From the NCBI RefSeq assembly GCF_019656215.1, contig NZ_BPLK01000003.1:124001-188000 (forward strand): a stretch of DNA of 64,000 nt, in the 5' to 3' direction. Below, one piece after another: positions 9,293-19,231 of the stretch. Both the position numbers and the translations under genes were made by a program. Source of the stretch: Apilactobacillus zhangqiuensis. Lineage in GTDB: Bacteria; Bacillota; Bacilli; Lactobacillales; Lactobacillaceae. Positions within the stretch are counted from its first letter, which is position 1, and every line of letters begins with the position of its first letter. The notes under the pieces are model-generated. The model searched no databases, was not told where the DNA came from, and saw only the letters and a program-made list of their open reading frames with translations.

Positions 9293-9324
9293 GACTAGAA
9301 ATCAATTAAAGGAGGAATTTACCA

Positions 9325-9510
9325 ATGGCTAAAGATTTTATTAATGGTAAAAGAACTCATTATGGTAACAAACGTTCCCATGCTTTGAATTCTTCACGTC
9401 GTAGCTGGAAGCCAAATCTACAAAAGGTTCGTATCCTTGTAGATGGAAAGCCTAAGAAAGTTTGGGTTAGTGCCCGTACTCTAAAATCAGGTAAAGTTAC
9501 TCGTGCCTAA
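9325..9510 (+). CDS. rpmB: Ribosomal protein bL28
   Basis: L28 is a small basic protein of the 50S subunit near the E site. The 61-residue protein is the normal length, begins [20 protein letters not shown] and is rich in Lys and Arg. It is the short zinc-free form: no cysteine pairs are present. It is transcribed alone, opposite to the flanking genes, from a structured leader with an AAAGGAGG Shine-Dalgarno site, and ends at a strong terminator. A single rpmB gene facing yloU is the standard arrangement in Bacillales and Lactobacillales. Confidence 0.97.
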   Translation: MAKDFINGKRTHYGNKRSHALNSSRRSWKPNLQKVRILVDGKPKKVWVSARTLKSGKVTRA

Positions 9511-9517
9511 CAATATT

Positions 9518-9549
9518 AAAGTCTGACTCTTAATGTCAGACTTTTTTTA
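9518..9549 (+). terminator. Intrinsic terminator of rpmB
   Basis: The 9-bp stem AAGTCTGAC/GTCAGACTT closes a 7-base loop and runs into seven to eight T, eight bases after the rpmB stop codon. Confidence 0.9.
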
Positions 9550-9570
9550 TACCCTTTAATAATCAATAAC

Positions 9571-9605
9571 AAAAAAGAGAACTGATAATATCAGTTCTCT
9601 TTTTT
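9571..9605 (-). terminator. Intrinsic terminator of the thiN end of the rpe operon
   Basis: A long, nearly perfect palindrome, AAAAAAGAGAACTGA with its complement around a 4-base loop, gives a stem followed by a T-run on the minus strand. It overlaps the thiN stop codon and would also stop plus-strand read-through. Confidence 0.88.
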
Positions 9606-10251
9606 ATGCATCTTTACTTTGGATCACACATAATACCCCGTCATCAAAAGCAAAATGGCAATTATCACCATCAAACTGATTACTGGAATAAGCAAACGGT
9701 CTTTCTACATAGTGATTATCCAACGTATAAACCGCGTCATAAATTGATAAATGCATCGCATTCATTGGAATAAATGCAAGGTAGTGCATCATATCAATCT
9801 TTTTGATTTCGTGATTTCCTGGAGTAAAGTATTGAATTATATTTTGTTTATCGATAATTCTAATTTTATCGACAATATCCCGGAACTTAGGTTCCGTCGC
9901 CAACAAATAGTTAGAAATAAAATGATCAATTCTACCACCGGTTGCTCCAAATATATTAATGACATCAGCTTTTAACTCATCTGATGCAATCTTTAGTGCT
10001 AGCTGGGTATCAGTATAGTCTTTATCAGGATTATAAGTTCGAATGTCAGAAACATTATTTGAAATAATTTCAAATTCTGATTGATCCATTGAATCAAAAT
10101 CACCAATTGAAATTAGTGGTTTGATTCCCATTTGAACTAACCACACATTTCCTCGATCGACCCCAATCCAATCGCCATCGATTTCGCCTTGCCTTAAACT
10201 ATCAGGCCATAAATCAGTTGGCCCACCGACTAATAAATTGATCGTTTTCAT
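9604..10251 (-). CDS. thiN: Thiamine pyrophosphokinase
   Basis: The enzyme transfers pyrophosphate from ATP to thiamine to make thiamine pyrophosphate, so the cell can use imported thiamine. The 215-residue protein is full length for the thiN family. It has GDFDSM at 50-55 and DKDYTDTQLA near 76-85, the conserved acidic metal- and ATP-binding segments, then IFGATGGRIDHFISN. It is the last gene of a long minus-strand run after rpe, two bases away, and is closed by a terminator at its stop codon. No TPP riboswitch is visible. The heterofermentative phosphoketolase needs TPP, so pairing with rpe fits, though the linkage is found widely in Firmicutes. Confidence 0.94.
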   Translation of the reverse strand: MKTINLLVGGPTDLWPDSLRQGEIDGDWIGVDRGNVWLVQMGIKPLISIGDFDSMDQSEFEIISNNVSDIRTYNPDKDYTDTQLALKIASDELKADVINIFGATGGRIDHFISNYLLATEPKFRDIVDKIRIIDKQNIIQYFTPGNHEIKKIDMMHYLAFIPMNAMHLSIYDAVYTLDNHYVERPFAYSSNQFDGDNCHFAFDDGVLCVIQSKDA

Positions 10252-10253
10252 AA

Positions 10254-10904
10254 TTATTTAGTAGCGTCCTTAATTGCTTGAATTCTTTCAGCAGGATTTT
10301 CAGCACCGAATACGTATGAACCAGCAACTGCAACAGTTGCACCAGCTTTGGCAGCTGCCTTAACAGTTTCGTTGTTAACTCCACCATCAATTTCGATGTC
10401 AAAGTCGTATCCTTCAGCCTTCTTGATGTCATCTAATTGCTTAATCTTCTTAACAGTTTCGTCTAGGAACTTTTGACCACCGAAACCAGGGTTAACAGTC
10501 ATTACTAATACTTGGTCAACCATGTATAGTACTGGTTTGATTGCTTCAACGGGAGTACCTGGGTTGATTACTACTTCAGCCTTAACACCCTTGTTCTTGA
10601 TCATTTGTAATGCACGGTGAATGTGTGGAGTTGCTTCAACGTGTACACCAATAATATCGGCACCCTTATCAGCAAATTCATCAACAAATCTTTCAGGGTT
10701 AACAACCATTAGGTGAACATCTAATACTAAGTTAGAAATCTTTCTAATTTGTGGAACCCAGTTAGGACCGTATGAAATTGCTGGAACAAATGAACCATCC
10801 ATTACATCAATATGTAATAGTTCTGCGTCCTTTTCAACTTTTTCAATATCTTTTTGTAAATTTAAGTAATCTGCACTTAAAATTGATGGTGCTACCTTAA
10901 TCAT
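10254..10904 (-). CDS. rpe: Ribulose-phosphate 3-epimerase
   Basis: This TIM-barrel enzyme interconverts ribulose-5-phosphate and xylulose-5-phosphate in the pentose phosphate or phosphoketolase pathway. The 216-residue protein has the expected metal site: His31 and Asp33 in HIDVMDG, His64 in LDVHLMV, and Asp173 in EIDGGVN. The phosphate-binding loops NPGFGGQKF and AVAGSYVFG follow. It lies between rsgA (10 bases upstream) and thiN (2 bases downstream), a conserved Gram-positive arrangement. In a heterofermenter it would supply the phosphoketolase substrate. Confidence 0.97.
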   Translation of the reverse strand: MIKVAPSILSADYLNLQKDIEKVEKDAELLHIDVMDGSFVPAISYGPNWVPQIRKISNLVLDVHLMVVNPERFVDEFADKGADIIGVHVEATPHIHRALQMIKNKGVKAEVVINPGTPVEAIKPVLYMVDQVLVMTVNPGFGGQKFLDETVKKIKQLDDIKKAEGYDFDIEIDGGVNNETVKAAAKAGATVAVAGSYVFGAENPAERIQAIKDATK

Positions 10905-10914
10905 TATTTATTCC

Positions 10915-11814
10915 TCATTTCTTTTTATTATAAATTGGTTTTTTATTTTTCAATAAATCATATAGCTGAACATAATCATGATAACGTTCATGGGATAGTT
11001 CATCCTCATCTAGCATTGCCTTAATTGCACAACCAGGTTCATTGATGTGAACGCATCCCCTAAACTTACATCTATCAGCATTTGCTCTGAATTCAGGGAA
11101 ATAATCTCTCAATTCTTCAGGTCTAATATCAAAGGCTTCATATGATGAGAAACCAGGTGTATCAGCTACTAATCCATTATTAATTTGAATAAAGCTAACT
11201 TTTCTGGTTGTATGTTTCCCACGGTTTAACGCCATAGAAATTTCACCAGTTGCTAAATTTAAATTTGGGGAGATTTGGTTCAATAACGTTGATTTTCCTG
11301 CCCCTGTTTGTCCCATAAAGACTGTTTCCTTATTTTCAAACAATGATTTAATTTCGTTAACTGATTCAGATTTATCATCACTATTGCTAGGAAGGATAAC
11401 CTTGTATCCTGCTTGTTCATATACCTTCTTTACACCCTTAAAATACTCGAACTGTTTATCGTCCAATAAATCAGTCTTGGTAAAGTAGATAATCGGTGTG
11501 ATTTTATTAATTTCAACCGCAACCAATTGACGGTCCAACAAGTTATATGAAAAATCTGGCTGAACAGCAGAAGTAACAACTACAGCTTGATCAATATTTG
11601 CAATTGGAGGACGAACTAAAGAGTTTTTACGATCAAAAATCTTTAGTAAATAACCTTCTTTTTGTGAACTTGATTCAAACTCGACGTCATCACCAACTAA
11701 AGGAGTTATTTTTCTTTTTCTAAAGTTACCTCTAGCTCGTGTTCGGTATATCTTTCCGTCACTAATAATATCATAGAATCCACTAAGGGATTGGAAAATT
11801 TTCCCTTCAGCCAA
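10915..11814 (-). CDS. rsgA: Ribosome small subunit-dependent GTPase RsgA
   Basis: RsgA is a late 30S assembly checkpoint GTPase that is activated by the small subunit. The 299-residue protein has an N-terminal OB fold (about residues 1-65). It is followed by a circularly permuted GTPase whose G4 motif TKTD precedes G1 (GQTGAGKST) and G3 (DTPGFSS). The C-terminal zinc site is CKFRGCVHINEPGC. It sits 45 bases downstream of prkC, 10 bases upstream of rpe, as in B. subtilis prpC-prkC-rsgA-rpe-thiN. In bacilli RsgA is a substrate of the PrkC kinase; the same link here is inference from synteny. Confidence 0.97.
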   Translation of the reverse strand: MAEGKIFQSLSGFYDIISDGKIYRTRARGNFRKRKITPLVGDDVEFESSSQKEGYLLKIFDRKNSLVRPPIANIDQAVVVTSAVQPDFSYNLLDRQLVAVEINKITPIIYFTKTDLLDDKQFEYFKGVKKVYEQAGYKVILPSNSDDKSESVNEIKSLFENKETVFMGQTGAGKSTLLNQISPNLNLATGEISMALNRGKHTTRKVSFIQINNGLVADTPGFSSYEAFDIRPEELRDYFPEFRANADRCKFRGCVHINEPGCAIKAMLDEDELSHERYHDYVQLYDLLKNKKPIYNKKK

Positions 11815-11859
11815 TGTATCACCTCGTTAATTTATTTACTATTTTTATTATACCTTTCA

Positions 11860-13755
11860 TTACTTCATTATCAAATCACCATTTCGATAAATTCGATATT
11901 GTGGTTTTTGATTTTTCTTCAAACTGTATGGAATACTGATTGTAGTGTCCTTATTGATAAAGATAGTCCGGTAGAACTTTTCGTTACCACCGTCTTTGTT
12001 CGAATAAATGGTAATTTTATTTAATCCGCTATTATCAACCTTTTTATATGGAAGTCTAACGGAAACGTTGACACTTCTTCTTAAATCATGGTTATCAGAA
12101 GCACCCTTAGAAACCCAAAGTTCGACGTTATCACCATAACTTAGTAATAATCCAGTTGATGGACTTTGTTGGTAAACTTTTCCAGCAGATTGACTGTTAG
12201 AGTTTTCATAAAAAACTTTGACGTTCAAATGATTTTGTTTCAGATAACTTCGTGCTTGTTCTTCTGTCTTACCCACTAAATTTGCTACTTTAAAATTTTT
12301 GGTATTAACCGCCACTTCCAAAGTAATGGTCTTATTATGTGCTTCAACCAGCGTTCCTGGACGAATACTTTGACTAAGGACTGTATCTGACTTAAACGAA
12401 GTTTCATAACTATAAGTCTTTTTGACAATGAAGCCCATATTGGTTAATGAGTGTTCAGCTGAATCAACTGAATCACCAAGGTAATTATCCATCTTCACTT
12501 TCTTATAACCACCAGAAACCTTCAAAACAATTCCTGAGTGGTTAATCATCTTAGTTCCTTTAGCAGGATTTGTGCCGATGACTTTATTAACGGCAACGTC
12601 AGTGTTATATGTGTACTTAACCCGACTCACAATTAAATGCGATTTTTTCAACACCTTAGTGGCCTTGCTTATTGACATGTTAGAAACGTTGGGTACTGTC
12701 ACACGAGTAAAAAATGTGAAGTTAAAGAATAAAAAGATTCCAGAAATAAAGGCAAACAAAATCACGATTAAAGTTAAAAGTTTAAAAATGCGGTACTTAT
12801 CTTTGTATTCGCGTTCATCTTCGGATTTACGATCATGAAACTTATTTAAGTCCTTTAAATCTAAGACCTTAGTTTCACCATCATCAATTTCCTTCTTTGG
12901 AATCATGAAATGTAATTTGGCTTCGTCCATTCTTTCCTCACTCATTGAAGTGAGTAAATCTTCCTTCATGTCTAAAACCGACTTGTAACGATCGGATAAT
13001 TGTTTAGCAGTTGCTTTAATAACCACGTTTTCAAGTGCTTGTGTCACTAGACTATTTTGCTCAATTATTGAAGGTAAGTTTTCATTTGTATGCTTCATTG
13101 CAATATTTACAGGTGAATCTCCGTCAAAAGGAACCTTACCAGTAAGTAATTCATAAAGGATAATTCCTAATGAATAAACATCTGATTGAGTGGTTACCTT
13201 CTTACCTAACGCCTGTTCAGGTGAAATGTAGTGGATTGAACCGACTACCGCATTGGTCTGTGTGAATGCATTTTGACTCTCAATTAACGCAATTCCAAAG
13301 TCGGTAACCTTAACGACACCCTTTTTATCAATTAACACGTTTTGTGGCTTTAAATCACGATGAATAATTCCGTGACTATGAGCCTCGTAGACCGCATCAA
13401 TTAATTGCGTCATGATTGCAATCACCTTACCGATGCCAATTGGATAATTCTTTTGAATATAATTCTTTAAGTCCTGTCCATCGACGTATTCGGTTACTAA
13501 ATATTGCAAATCACCAGATTGATTCAAATCATAAACTTGAACAATGTGCTTACTTTTTAGTTTATTAATAGCTAATTTTTCATATTTAAAATGACGTTTT
13601 GCCTTTTGACTACCTTGAAAATCAATTCTAATAATCTTAATTGTAACAAGACGGTTTTCCTTCATATCATATGAAAGATAAACGTTAACCATCCCACCTT
13701 CACCAATCTTATCGATGATTTTGTAGCGGTCATTTAAAACGTATCCTTTTTCCAT
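11860..13755 (-). CDS. prkC: Serine/threonine protein kinase with PASTA domains
   Basis: This membrane kinase senses peptidoglycan or lipid II through external PASTA domains and phosphorylates cell-wall and translation proteins. The 631-residue protein has a kinase domain at about 10-270: glycine loop GEGGMVN, Lys40, catalytic HRDLKPQN with Asp134, DFG at 152-154 and SPEQA. A juxtamembrane linker leads to one membrane helix near 330-350, then three PASTA-like repeats to about residue 560. The C-terminal 70 residues form an extra domain of unknown role. The phosphatase gene lies 12 bases upstream and rsgA follows, so the kinase, its phosphatase and a probable target are in one unit. Confidence 0.96.
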   Translation of the reverse strand: MEKGYVLNDRYKIIDKIGEGGMVNVYLSYDMKENRLVTIKIIRIDFQGSQKAKRHFKYEKLAINKLKSKHIVQVYDLNQSGDLQYLVTEYVDGQDLKNYIQKNYPIGIGKVIAIMTQLIDAVYEAHSHGIIHRDLKPQNVLIDKKGVVKVTDFGIALIESQNAFTQTNAVVGSIHYISPEQALGKKVTTQSDVYSLGIILYELLTGKVPFDGDSPVNIAMKHTNENLPSIIEQNSLVTQALENVVIKATAKQLSDRYKSVLDMKEDLLTSMSEERMDEAKLHFMIPKKEIDDGETKVLDLKDLNKFHDRKSEDEREYKDKYRIFKLLTLIVILFAFISGIFLFFNFTFFTRVTVPNVSNMSISKATKVLKKSHLIVSRVKYTYNTDVAVNKVIGTNPAKGTKMINHSGIVLKVSGGYKKVKMDNYLGDSVDSAEHSLTNMGFIVKKTYSYETSFKSDTVLSQSIRPGTLVEAHNKTITLEVAVNTKNFKVANLVGKTEEQARSYLKQNHLNVKVFYENSNSQSAGKVYQQSPSTGLLLSYGDNVELWVSKGASDNHDLRRSVNVSVRLPYKKVDNSGLNKITIYSNKDGGNEKFYRTIFINKDTTISIPYSLKKNQKPQYRIYRNGDLIMK

Positions 13756-13767
13756 AAACGATCACTC

Positions 13768-14499
13768 CTAACCTAAATCATCGATTAAAATCGCGGAGAT
13801 ATTGTCTTTCCCACCATTTTCGTTGGCAGCATCGATTAAATGATTAACCTTGTCCTGTCCGCTTAATCGCATGTTTAAAATTTTGGCGATTACCTCATCA
13901 CTAACCATTTTAGTTAGGCCATCACTACATAATAATAATTGATCGCCTGCTCTAAACTGGATATTTGAGATGTTAACATCAGCATCTGAAGAAACGCCCA
14001 ATCCCTTTACAATGACATTTTGTAAGTTGGAATCGACACTTTCTCCATCTTTTACTTCGCCTTTTTCAATTAAAAAGTTGATGTATGAATGATCAACGGT
14101 AAGTTGCTTAAGTTGACTACTTCTTAATAAATAGCAGCGACTATCTCCCAAATGGGTTAATAGGTATTGATTTCCAAAGAACAATGCGACAACCACAGTG
14201 GTTGCCATTTTACTTAAACTTTCATCTTTAATGCCCATTTCAACAATCTTATTATTTACATCGCCAATCGTCTTAGATAGCCATGCTTTAGTATCGGTAA
14301 TTGAACTAATATGATGATTTTGAAAAGCTTGTCCAATAAAATCAACCGCTGTCGATGCAGCGATTTCACCACCATTGCTACCTCCAACCCCATCGGCTAG
14401 AATTGCAATTAGAGCACCCTGTTGATTTCTAAAATAGCCAACATAATCTTCATTACTAATTCTTTGTTTACCAATAACAGAATTAGCAGCAACTTCCAT
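13768..14499 (-). CDS. stp: PP2C-type serine/threonine phosphatase
   Basis: The enzyme removes phosphate from proteins phosphorylated by the PASTA kinase encoded just downstream. The 243-residue PPM/PP2C domain is complete: the metal-binding Asp in ILADGVGG (residue 36), THLGDSRCYL, LLCSDGLTKMV and the final KDNISAIL. There is no membrane helix, so it should be cytoplasmic. The start follows the rsmB stop by two bases, which suggests coupled translation. Confidence 0.96.
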   Translation of the reverse strand: MEVAANSVIGKQRISNEDYVGYFRNQQGALIAILADGVGGSNGGEIAASTAVDFIGQAFQNHHISSITDTKAWLSKTIGDVNNKIVEMGIKDESLSKMATTVVVALFFGNQYLLTHLGDSRCYLLRSSQLKQLTVDHSYINFLIEKGEVKDGESVDSNLQNVIVKGLGVSSDADVNISNIQFRAGDQLLLCSDGLTKMVSDEVIAKILNMRLSGQDKVNHLIDAANENGGKDNISAILIDDLG

Positions 14500-14501
14500 T
14501 T

Positions 14502-15839
14502 TTATTCACCACCATTTTTTATTAAATTACATACAAAGAATCCATCTGAATCATAATCATCTGGGTAAATTCGAATGTAACCATCATTTAGCGGAATACT
14601 CATTTGAGAAACTGGATCAACACGTTTAAAATCAGGATTTTGTTTTAAAAATTCAGCAATAACGTCAGAATTTTCTTGATTTAAGATAGTACAAGTACTG
14701 TAGACTAGCTTACCACCTTTTTTAAGTTTCTTGGCAGCAGAAGTTAAGATATCAAGTTGAATCGATGCTAATTTTTTCACATCTTCGATTCTCTTTTCGT
14801 ATCTAATTTCTGGTTTTCTTCTAATCAATCCAATTCCTGAACATGGTGCATCAATTAAAATTTGGTTGAATGTTTCATCATCATATAAATCATCAAGTTT
14901 TCTTGCATCACATGCTTGCGTTGATAAAACATCACTAACACCAAGTCGTTTGGCATTCTTTTTCACTTGTTTCAAACGATTATTGTGCAAGTCTAGTGCG
15001 TAAACGTGTCCACCAGCATCTTTAGATAAATGTTCAGCAATTTGTGTAGTCTTTCCACCCGGTGCAGAACAAGCATCTAAGATAACGTCAGATTCCTTAA
15101 TATCCATTGACTCGACCGGTAACATTGCACTTTCATCTTGAATTGTCATTTGGCCATTCTTGAAAGTATCACTGTAACTTGCTGATTTCTTGGTCAATAT
15201 TAATCCAGATTCGACAAGTTTACTATTTTCAACTCCATATCCGTCAGCCTTTAGTTTATCCGATAATGATTGTTTACTAATTAGTTTGGAATTAAAACGA
15301 ACTGATTGTTTAGATGGTTGGTTAATACTCTTTAGAATAGAAAGGGTCTTTTCTTCCCCCACCTGTCTGTTTAGTTCTTCAATCATCCATTCAGAAATAC
15401 TGTATTGAATTGATAATTTCTTAATTGGATTTTTAATGTCAGAAAAATCAGGTAATCCTTTTCTTTCAATTTGATGAAGAACACCGGTTACTAATCTTCT
15501 GATTCCGTCATGTCCCATCTTTTTAGCAATTTTAATGGTTTCATTGAAAACAGCTCTGGTCGGAATTTTATCCAAATATTCCATTTGATAAATTGCTGAG
15601 TATAGCAATTCCTTTACCCAATCATCAACCTTGTTATCATTCTTTAAGAAATGATTTAATTGATATTCTAAAGTTAAACGATGTTGGATAACACCATAAA
15701 CAATATTGGTAAGCAACGCGATATCACGACTGCTTAGGTCACTATTTTCGATGACTTGGTTTAGTTGTAGGTTGGAATATGCTCCATTTGAAATTTTACT
15801 AAGCGTCTTTACAGCCAGTAATCTAGGGTTACTTGACAT
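14502..15839 (-). CDS. rsmB: 16S rRNA (cytosine-967-C5) methyltransferase RsmB
   Basis: RsmB (Sun) methylates C967 of 16S rRNA with S-adenosylmethionine. The 445-residue protein starts with an antitermination NusB-like domain (about 1-135). The methyltransferase domain has the SAM loop ACSAPGGKTTQ and the two catalytic-site cysteines in DAPCSGIG and VYSTCTI. It overlaps the end of fmt by 11 bases and precedes the phosphatase gene by two, so it belongs to the tightly packed fmt-rsmB-stp-prkC run. Confidence 0.96.
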   Translation of the reverse strand: MSSNPRLLAVKTLSKISNGAYSNLQLNQVIENSDLSSRDIALLTNIVYGVIQHRLTLEYQLNHFLKNDNKVDDWVKELLYSAIYQMEYLDKIPTRAVFNETIKIAKKMGHDGIRRLVTGVLHQIERKGLPDFSDIKNPIKKLSIQYSISEWMIEELNRQVGEEKTLSILKSINQPSKQSVRFNSKLISKQSLSDKLKADGYGVENSKLVESGLILTKKSASYSDTFKNGQMTIQDESAMLPVESMDIKESDVILDACSAPGGKTTQIAEHLSKDAGGHVYALDLHNNRLKQVKKNAKRLGVSDVLSTQACDARKLDDLYDDETFNQILIDAPCSGIGLIRRKPEIRYEKRIEDVKKLASIQLDILTSAAKKLKKGGKLVYSTCTILNQENSDVIAEFLKQNPDFKRVDPVSQMSIPLNDGYIRIYPDDYDSDGFFVCNLIKNGGE

Positions 15840-16785
15840 CTTCTATCACCATATCTCCTTGTTTAATTGATTGGCCAGCTCCGTTTAGGAAGGCATTGAT
15901 TGGTTGCTTTGGCTTACCTGATGGTTGGATTTCCAAAAGTTGTAGAACTGTTCCGTCTCCACAAGCTACTTTTAAAACTTTCTTTGTCTTTTCAATAACT
16001 TGACCTGGTTTTAATTCAGTTGTTTCATCTAAGGGCTTAGCGCTCCAAAACTTTGTACGTTTGCCTAACATCATAGCAAATGCATTAGGTGACGGACGTA
16101 GCGCTCTAATCTTGCGATCAACTAAAAATGCGGTCTTAGTAAAATCTAACTCTTCTTGTTCTCTAGTAATGTTTGGTGAAAATACTACTTTATCTTCATC
16201 TTGAGGAGTTGGATTAACATCCCCTGAAGCCACCTTTGGCAAGGTTTCTAGTAATAAGTCTCGTCCAATGATACTTAACTTATCAAATAATGATTGAGTA
16301 TCATCGTCTGGTTGAATGTCTAACGCAGCTTGAGATAATACATCCCCAGCATCCATTTTCTTAACCATGTACATAATTGAAATTCCTGTTTGTTTATCAC
16401 CATTAATCAATGAATATTGAACTGGCGCACCACCACGGTACTTTGGTAACAATGAACCATGAACATTAACTGCTGCAATCTTGGCAGCATTCAATAGTTT
16501 TTCTGGTAAGAATTGACCAAAAGCAGCAGTAATAATGAAATCTGGATTAATTTCGATAATCTTGTCCATTTCTTTGCTACCGCTAATCTTTTCCGGTTGA
16601 AGCACTGGAATAGATAATTCCAACGCAGCTTCTTTTACCGGTGATGGCTTTAATACTCTTTTTCTACCAAAAGGTCGATCTGGTTGAGTGACAACTGATT
16701 GTACATCGTAGTCATCACTATCGACTAAACCTTTTAATACGGGAACGGCAAATGATGGTGTTCCCATGAATACAACTTTTTTCAT
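15829..16785 (-). CDS. fmt: Methionyl-tRNA formyltransferase
   Basis: Fmt formylates the initiator Met-tRNA with 10-formyl-tetrahydrofolate. The 318-residue protein is standard. It begins KKVVFMGTPSFAVPVL, contains the formyl-folate site motif HGSLLPKYRGGAPVQ (His essential in the family), and ends with the tRNA-binding C-terminal domain. It lies 13 bases downstream of priA and overlaps rsmB, the universal priA-fmt-rsmB cluster. FolD, encoded at 26.4 kb, helps supply its cofactor. Confidence 0.97.
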   Translation of the reverse strand: MKKVVFMGTPSFAVPVLKGLVDSDDYDVQSVVTQPDRPFGRKRVLKPSPVKEAALELSIPVLQPEKISGSKEMDKIIEINPDFIITAAFGQFLPEKLLNAAKIAAVNVHGSLLPKYRGGAPVQYSLINGDKQTGISIMYMVKKMDAGDVLSQAALDIQPDDDTQSLFDKLSIIGRDLLLETLPKVASGDVNPTPQDEDKVVFSPNITREQEELDFTKTAFLVDRKIRALRPSPNAFAMMLGKRTKFWSAKPLDETTELKPGQVIEKTKKVLKVACGDGTVLQLLEIQPSGKPKQPINAFLNGAGQSIKQGDMVIEDVK

Positions 16786-16798
16786 TCTATCTACATCC

Positions 16799-19213
16799 TT
16801 ACATAAAGTTCAAAGGATCAGGGTCTATATTCACGTATAGTCCCTTTTGGGCATCCTTTTGATAATGATTTAATATATATTCCAAACATGGTTTCATATT
16901 TGGCTCATTTTTATACTTAATAATAATTTGATAATAATACTTATTCTTTAATTTCAAAATTGAGCTAGGCGAAGGTCCTAACATAATCGCCTGATCACTT
17001 AGCTTGGCCTTTAAAATTTTAGCAATTTCAAACATCTTTGCTGCCGCCTTGGCCTCATTAAAATCTGAAGCAGATATCTTAACCGTGAAATAATATGGCG
17101 GATAGTTGGTTTGATGTCTGACATTCATTTCTTTACGATAGAACAATTCATAATCCTGTCTTTGAGCTAGTCTAATCGCATAGTGATCAGGATTAAAGGT
17201 TTGAATATAAACCAATCCTTTTTTCTCAGCTCGACCAGCACGTCCACTAACTTGTGTTAATAGATTAAATGTCCGTTCACTGGAACGAAAATCTGGCAAA
17301 TCAAGCGAGGTGTCGGCATTTAAGACTCCAACAAGCGTAACGTTTGGAAAGTCCAATCCCTTCGCAATCATTTGTGTTCCAAGTAAAATATCGGCCTCAC
17401 CGTTACCAAACTTTTGTAAAATTCGTTCGTGAGCACCTTTTCTCCTTGTCGTGTCGACATCCATTCGTAGAATTCGCGCATTTGGTACTAGTGATTGAAG
17501 CTTTTCTTGTACCTTTTGCGTTCCAGTTCCATAATATCTAATCTTCTTACTACCACAATTCTTACACTTATTAGGAATTGGTTCTTCGTGTCCACAATAG
17601 TGACACTTCATCGTTCTTGAATCCATGTGTAATGTTAGTGATATATCACAGTTTGGGCAGTGTAAAACAAAGCCACAACTACGACACATCACGAAAGAGG
17701 AATATCCCCTACGGTTTAACATCAATACAATCTGTTCATGCTTTTGTAAACGATTGTTAATTGCTGATAGCAATTCTGATGAAAAGTCTTCCTGACCGCT
17801 GTTTTTAACCTCTTCCTTCATATCAATAACCCTGACTTCTGGTAATGCTTGGTTATTAATCCTATGTGGAAGTTTAATCAATTGATAAACGCCTTTGGTA
17901 GCTCTGGCTCTTGATTCCAATGAAGGAGTCGCACTACCTAAAACTAACGGACAGTTGTGAAAATTCGCCCGCCATTTTGCAACATCTCTAGTATGGTATC
18001 TAGGTGAATCATCTTGCTTATAACTTGCTTCGTGTTCCTCATCCATGATAATGATACCGATATTATCCAGTGGTGCAAAAATGGCAGAACGTGCGCCGAC
18101 GACCACGTCAGCTTCACCGTTATTAACACGGCGCCATTCATCATATTTTTCACCACTTGATAAGCCACTATGTAACATTGCAACACGATTGCCAAAGCGC
18201 CCTTTAACTCTTTTAACCATTTGAGGTGTTAATGAAATTTCAGGAACTAGCATTAAAGCAGTCTTCCCTAATTCAAGTACTTTTTGAATTGATTGAAGAT
18301 ATACTTCTGTCTTACCAGATCCAGTAACACCTTCAAGTAAAAAGACAGTGTCTTGATTTCTTTTAGTTGCTGCACTAATTCTATCAACAGCGCTTTGTTG
18401 GTCATCGTTTAATTTTAACGGCTTGTTAGTGTCAACTTTGCCTTGATATGGATTACGATATTCCTCTTGTAAGAATCTATTAAACCATCCCTTATCCACC
18501 GCACTTTTAATTGCAGCTTCTGGAATATCAAATTCATGCACTAGCTTACGTTGCGGAATTTCCTTATCGTTGTGATTGATAATAAAATCAAGAATTTTAA
18601 TTAAGTTCTTGGAGTTCTTACGAATCTTGGTTAATTCTTCATCGGCTTGTTCAATCGTTAAATTAGCTTTAATCGCATATATCTTTTTAGCTTTGGCTCC
18701 GTCTGAAACCTTATATTCAACAGACAGCTTATTAGCCTTACGGTATTGAATAATCTTTTTCAAAACACTCGCTGGATATTCATCCACGTCAAAATCAACG
18801 ACATTATCATTGCCAAATATGGCCAAAATATCGGCGTCGACTTCAGTAGAATCCTTTAAAACTAATTGCTTTTGATACTTAGCTCTCATGACACTTGGCA
18901 GCATCGTTAAAATACAGCTGATTTGGAAGGAATAGGTCTTTTCTGCCATCCATTTGGACATATCTAATAATTCGGCATTCAAAACTGGATCTAAATCCAA
19001 TAGTCCTGAAATTTCCTTTAATTCACCATCAAAAGTTCCGTTTTTTTCGATATCCCAAACGATTCCCTGAATTTTACGTCCACCATTTCCAAACGGAACA
19101 ACGACACGCATTCCTTTTTGCAATTTGCCATTTAATTCATCAGGCACTAAGTAAGTATATGGTTCGTTAGTTTGCATTGTTGGTACATCAACAATTATTT
19201 TTGCTAAATTCAA
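16799..19213 (-). CDS. priA: Primosomal replication restart helicase PriA
   Basis: PriA recognises abandoned replication forks and reloads the replicative helicase. The 804-residue protein has the N-terminal 3'-DNA-end binding domain (about 1-110) and a winged-helix region. The helicase has Walker A EGVTGSGKTE and DEEH. The zinc-binding insert (CRSCGFVLHCPNC, CHYCG, CKNCG) supplies eight cysteines, all present. The C-terminal domain ends in NIDPDPLNFM, characteristic of the family. It lies 18 bases after coaBC and 13 before fmt. Confidence 0.97.
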   Translation of the reverse strand: MNLAKIIVDVPTMQTNEPYTYLVPDELNGKLQKGMRVVVPFGNGGRKIQGIVWDIEKNGTFDGELKEISGLLDLDPVLNAELLDMSKWMAEKTYSFQISCILTMLPSVMRAKYQKQLVLKDSTEVDADILAIFGNDNVVDFDVDEYPASVLKKIIQYRKANKLSVEYKVSDGAKAKKIYAIKANLTIEQADEELTKIRKNSKNLIKILDFIINHNDKEIPQRKLVHEFDIPEAAIKSAVDKGWFNRFLQEEYRNPYQGKVDTNKPLKLNDDQQSAVDRISAATKRNQDTVFLLEGVTGSGKTEVYLQSIQKVLELGKTALMLVPEISLTPQMVKRVKGRFGNRVAMLHSGLSSGEKYDEWRRVNNGEADVVVGARSAIFAPLDNIGIIIMDEEHEASYKQDDSPRYHTRDVAKWRANFHNCPLVLGSATPSLESRARATKGVYQLIKLPHRINNQALPEVRVIDMKEEVKNSGQEDFSSELLSAINNRLQKHEQIVLMLNRRGYSSFVMCRSCGFVLHCPNCDISLTLHMDSRTMKCHYCGHEEPIPNKCKNCGSKKIRYYGTGTQKVQEKLQSLVPNARILRMDVDTTRRKGAHERILQKFGNGEADILLGTQMIAKGLDFPNVTLVGVLNADTSLDLPDFRSSERTFNLLTQVSGRAGRAEKKGLVYIQTFNPDHYAIRLAQRQDYELFYRKEMNVRHQTNYPPYYFTVKISASDFNEAKAAAKMFEIAKILKAKLSDQAIMLGPSPSSILKLKNKYYYQIIIKYKNEPNMKPCLEYILNHYQKDAQKGLYVNIDPDPLNFM

Positions 19214-19231
19214 TCTAACTCCCCCTTTATT

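Noticed and set aside
10214-10432. Open frame between thiN and rpe
   Set aside because: Overlaps both conserved genes in a different phase; composition is low-complexity Leu and Lys.
12572-12838. Open frame opposite prkC
   Set aside because: Mirror of the prkC membrane and PASTA region; no Shine-Dalgarno site.
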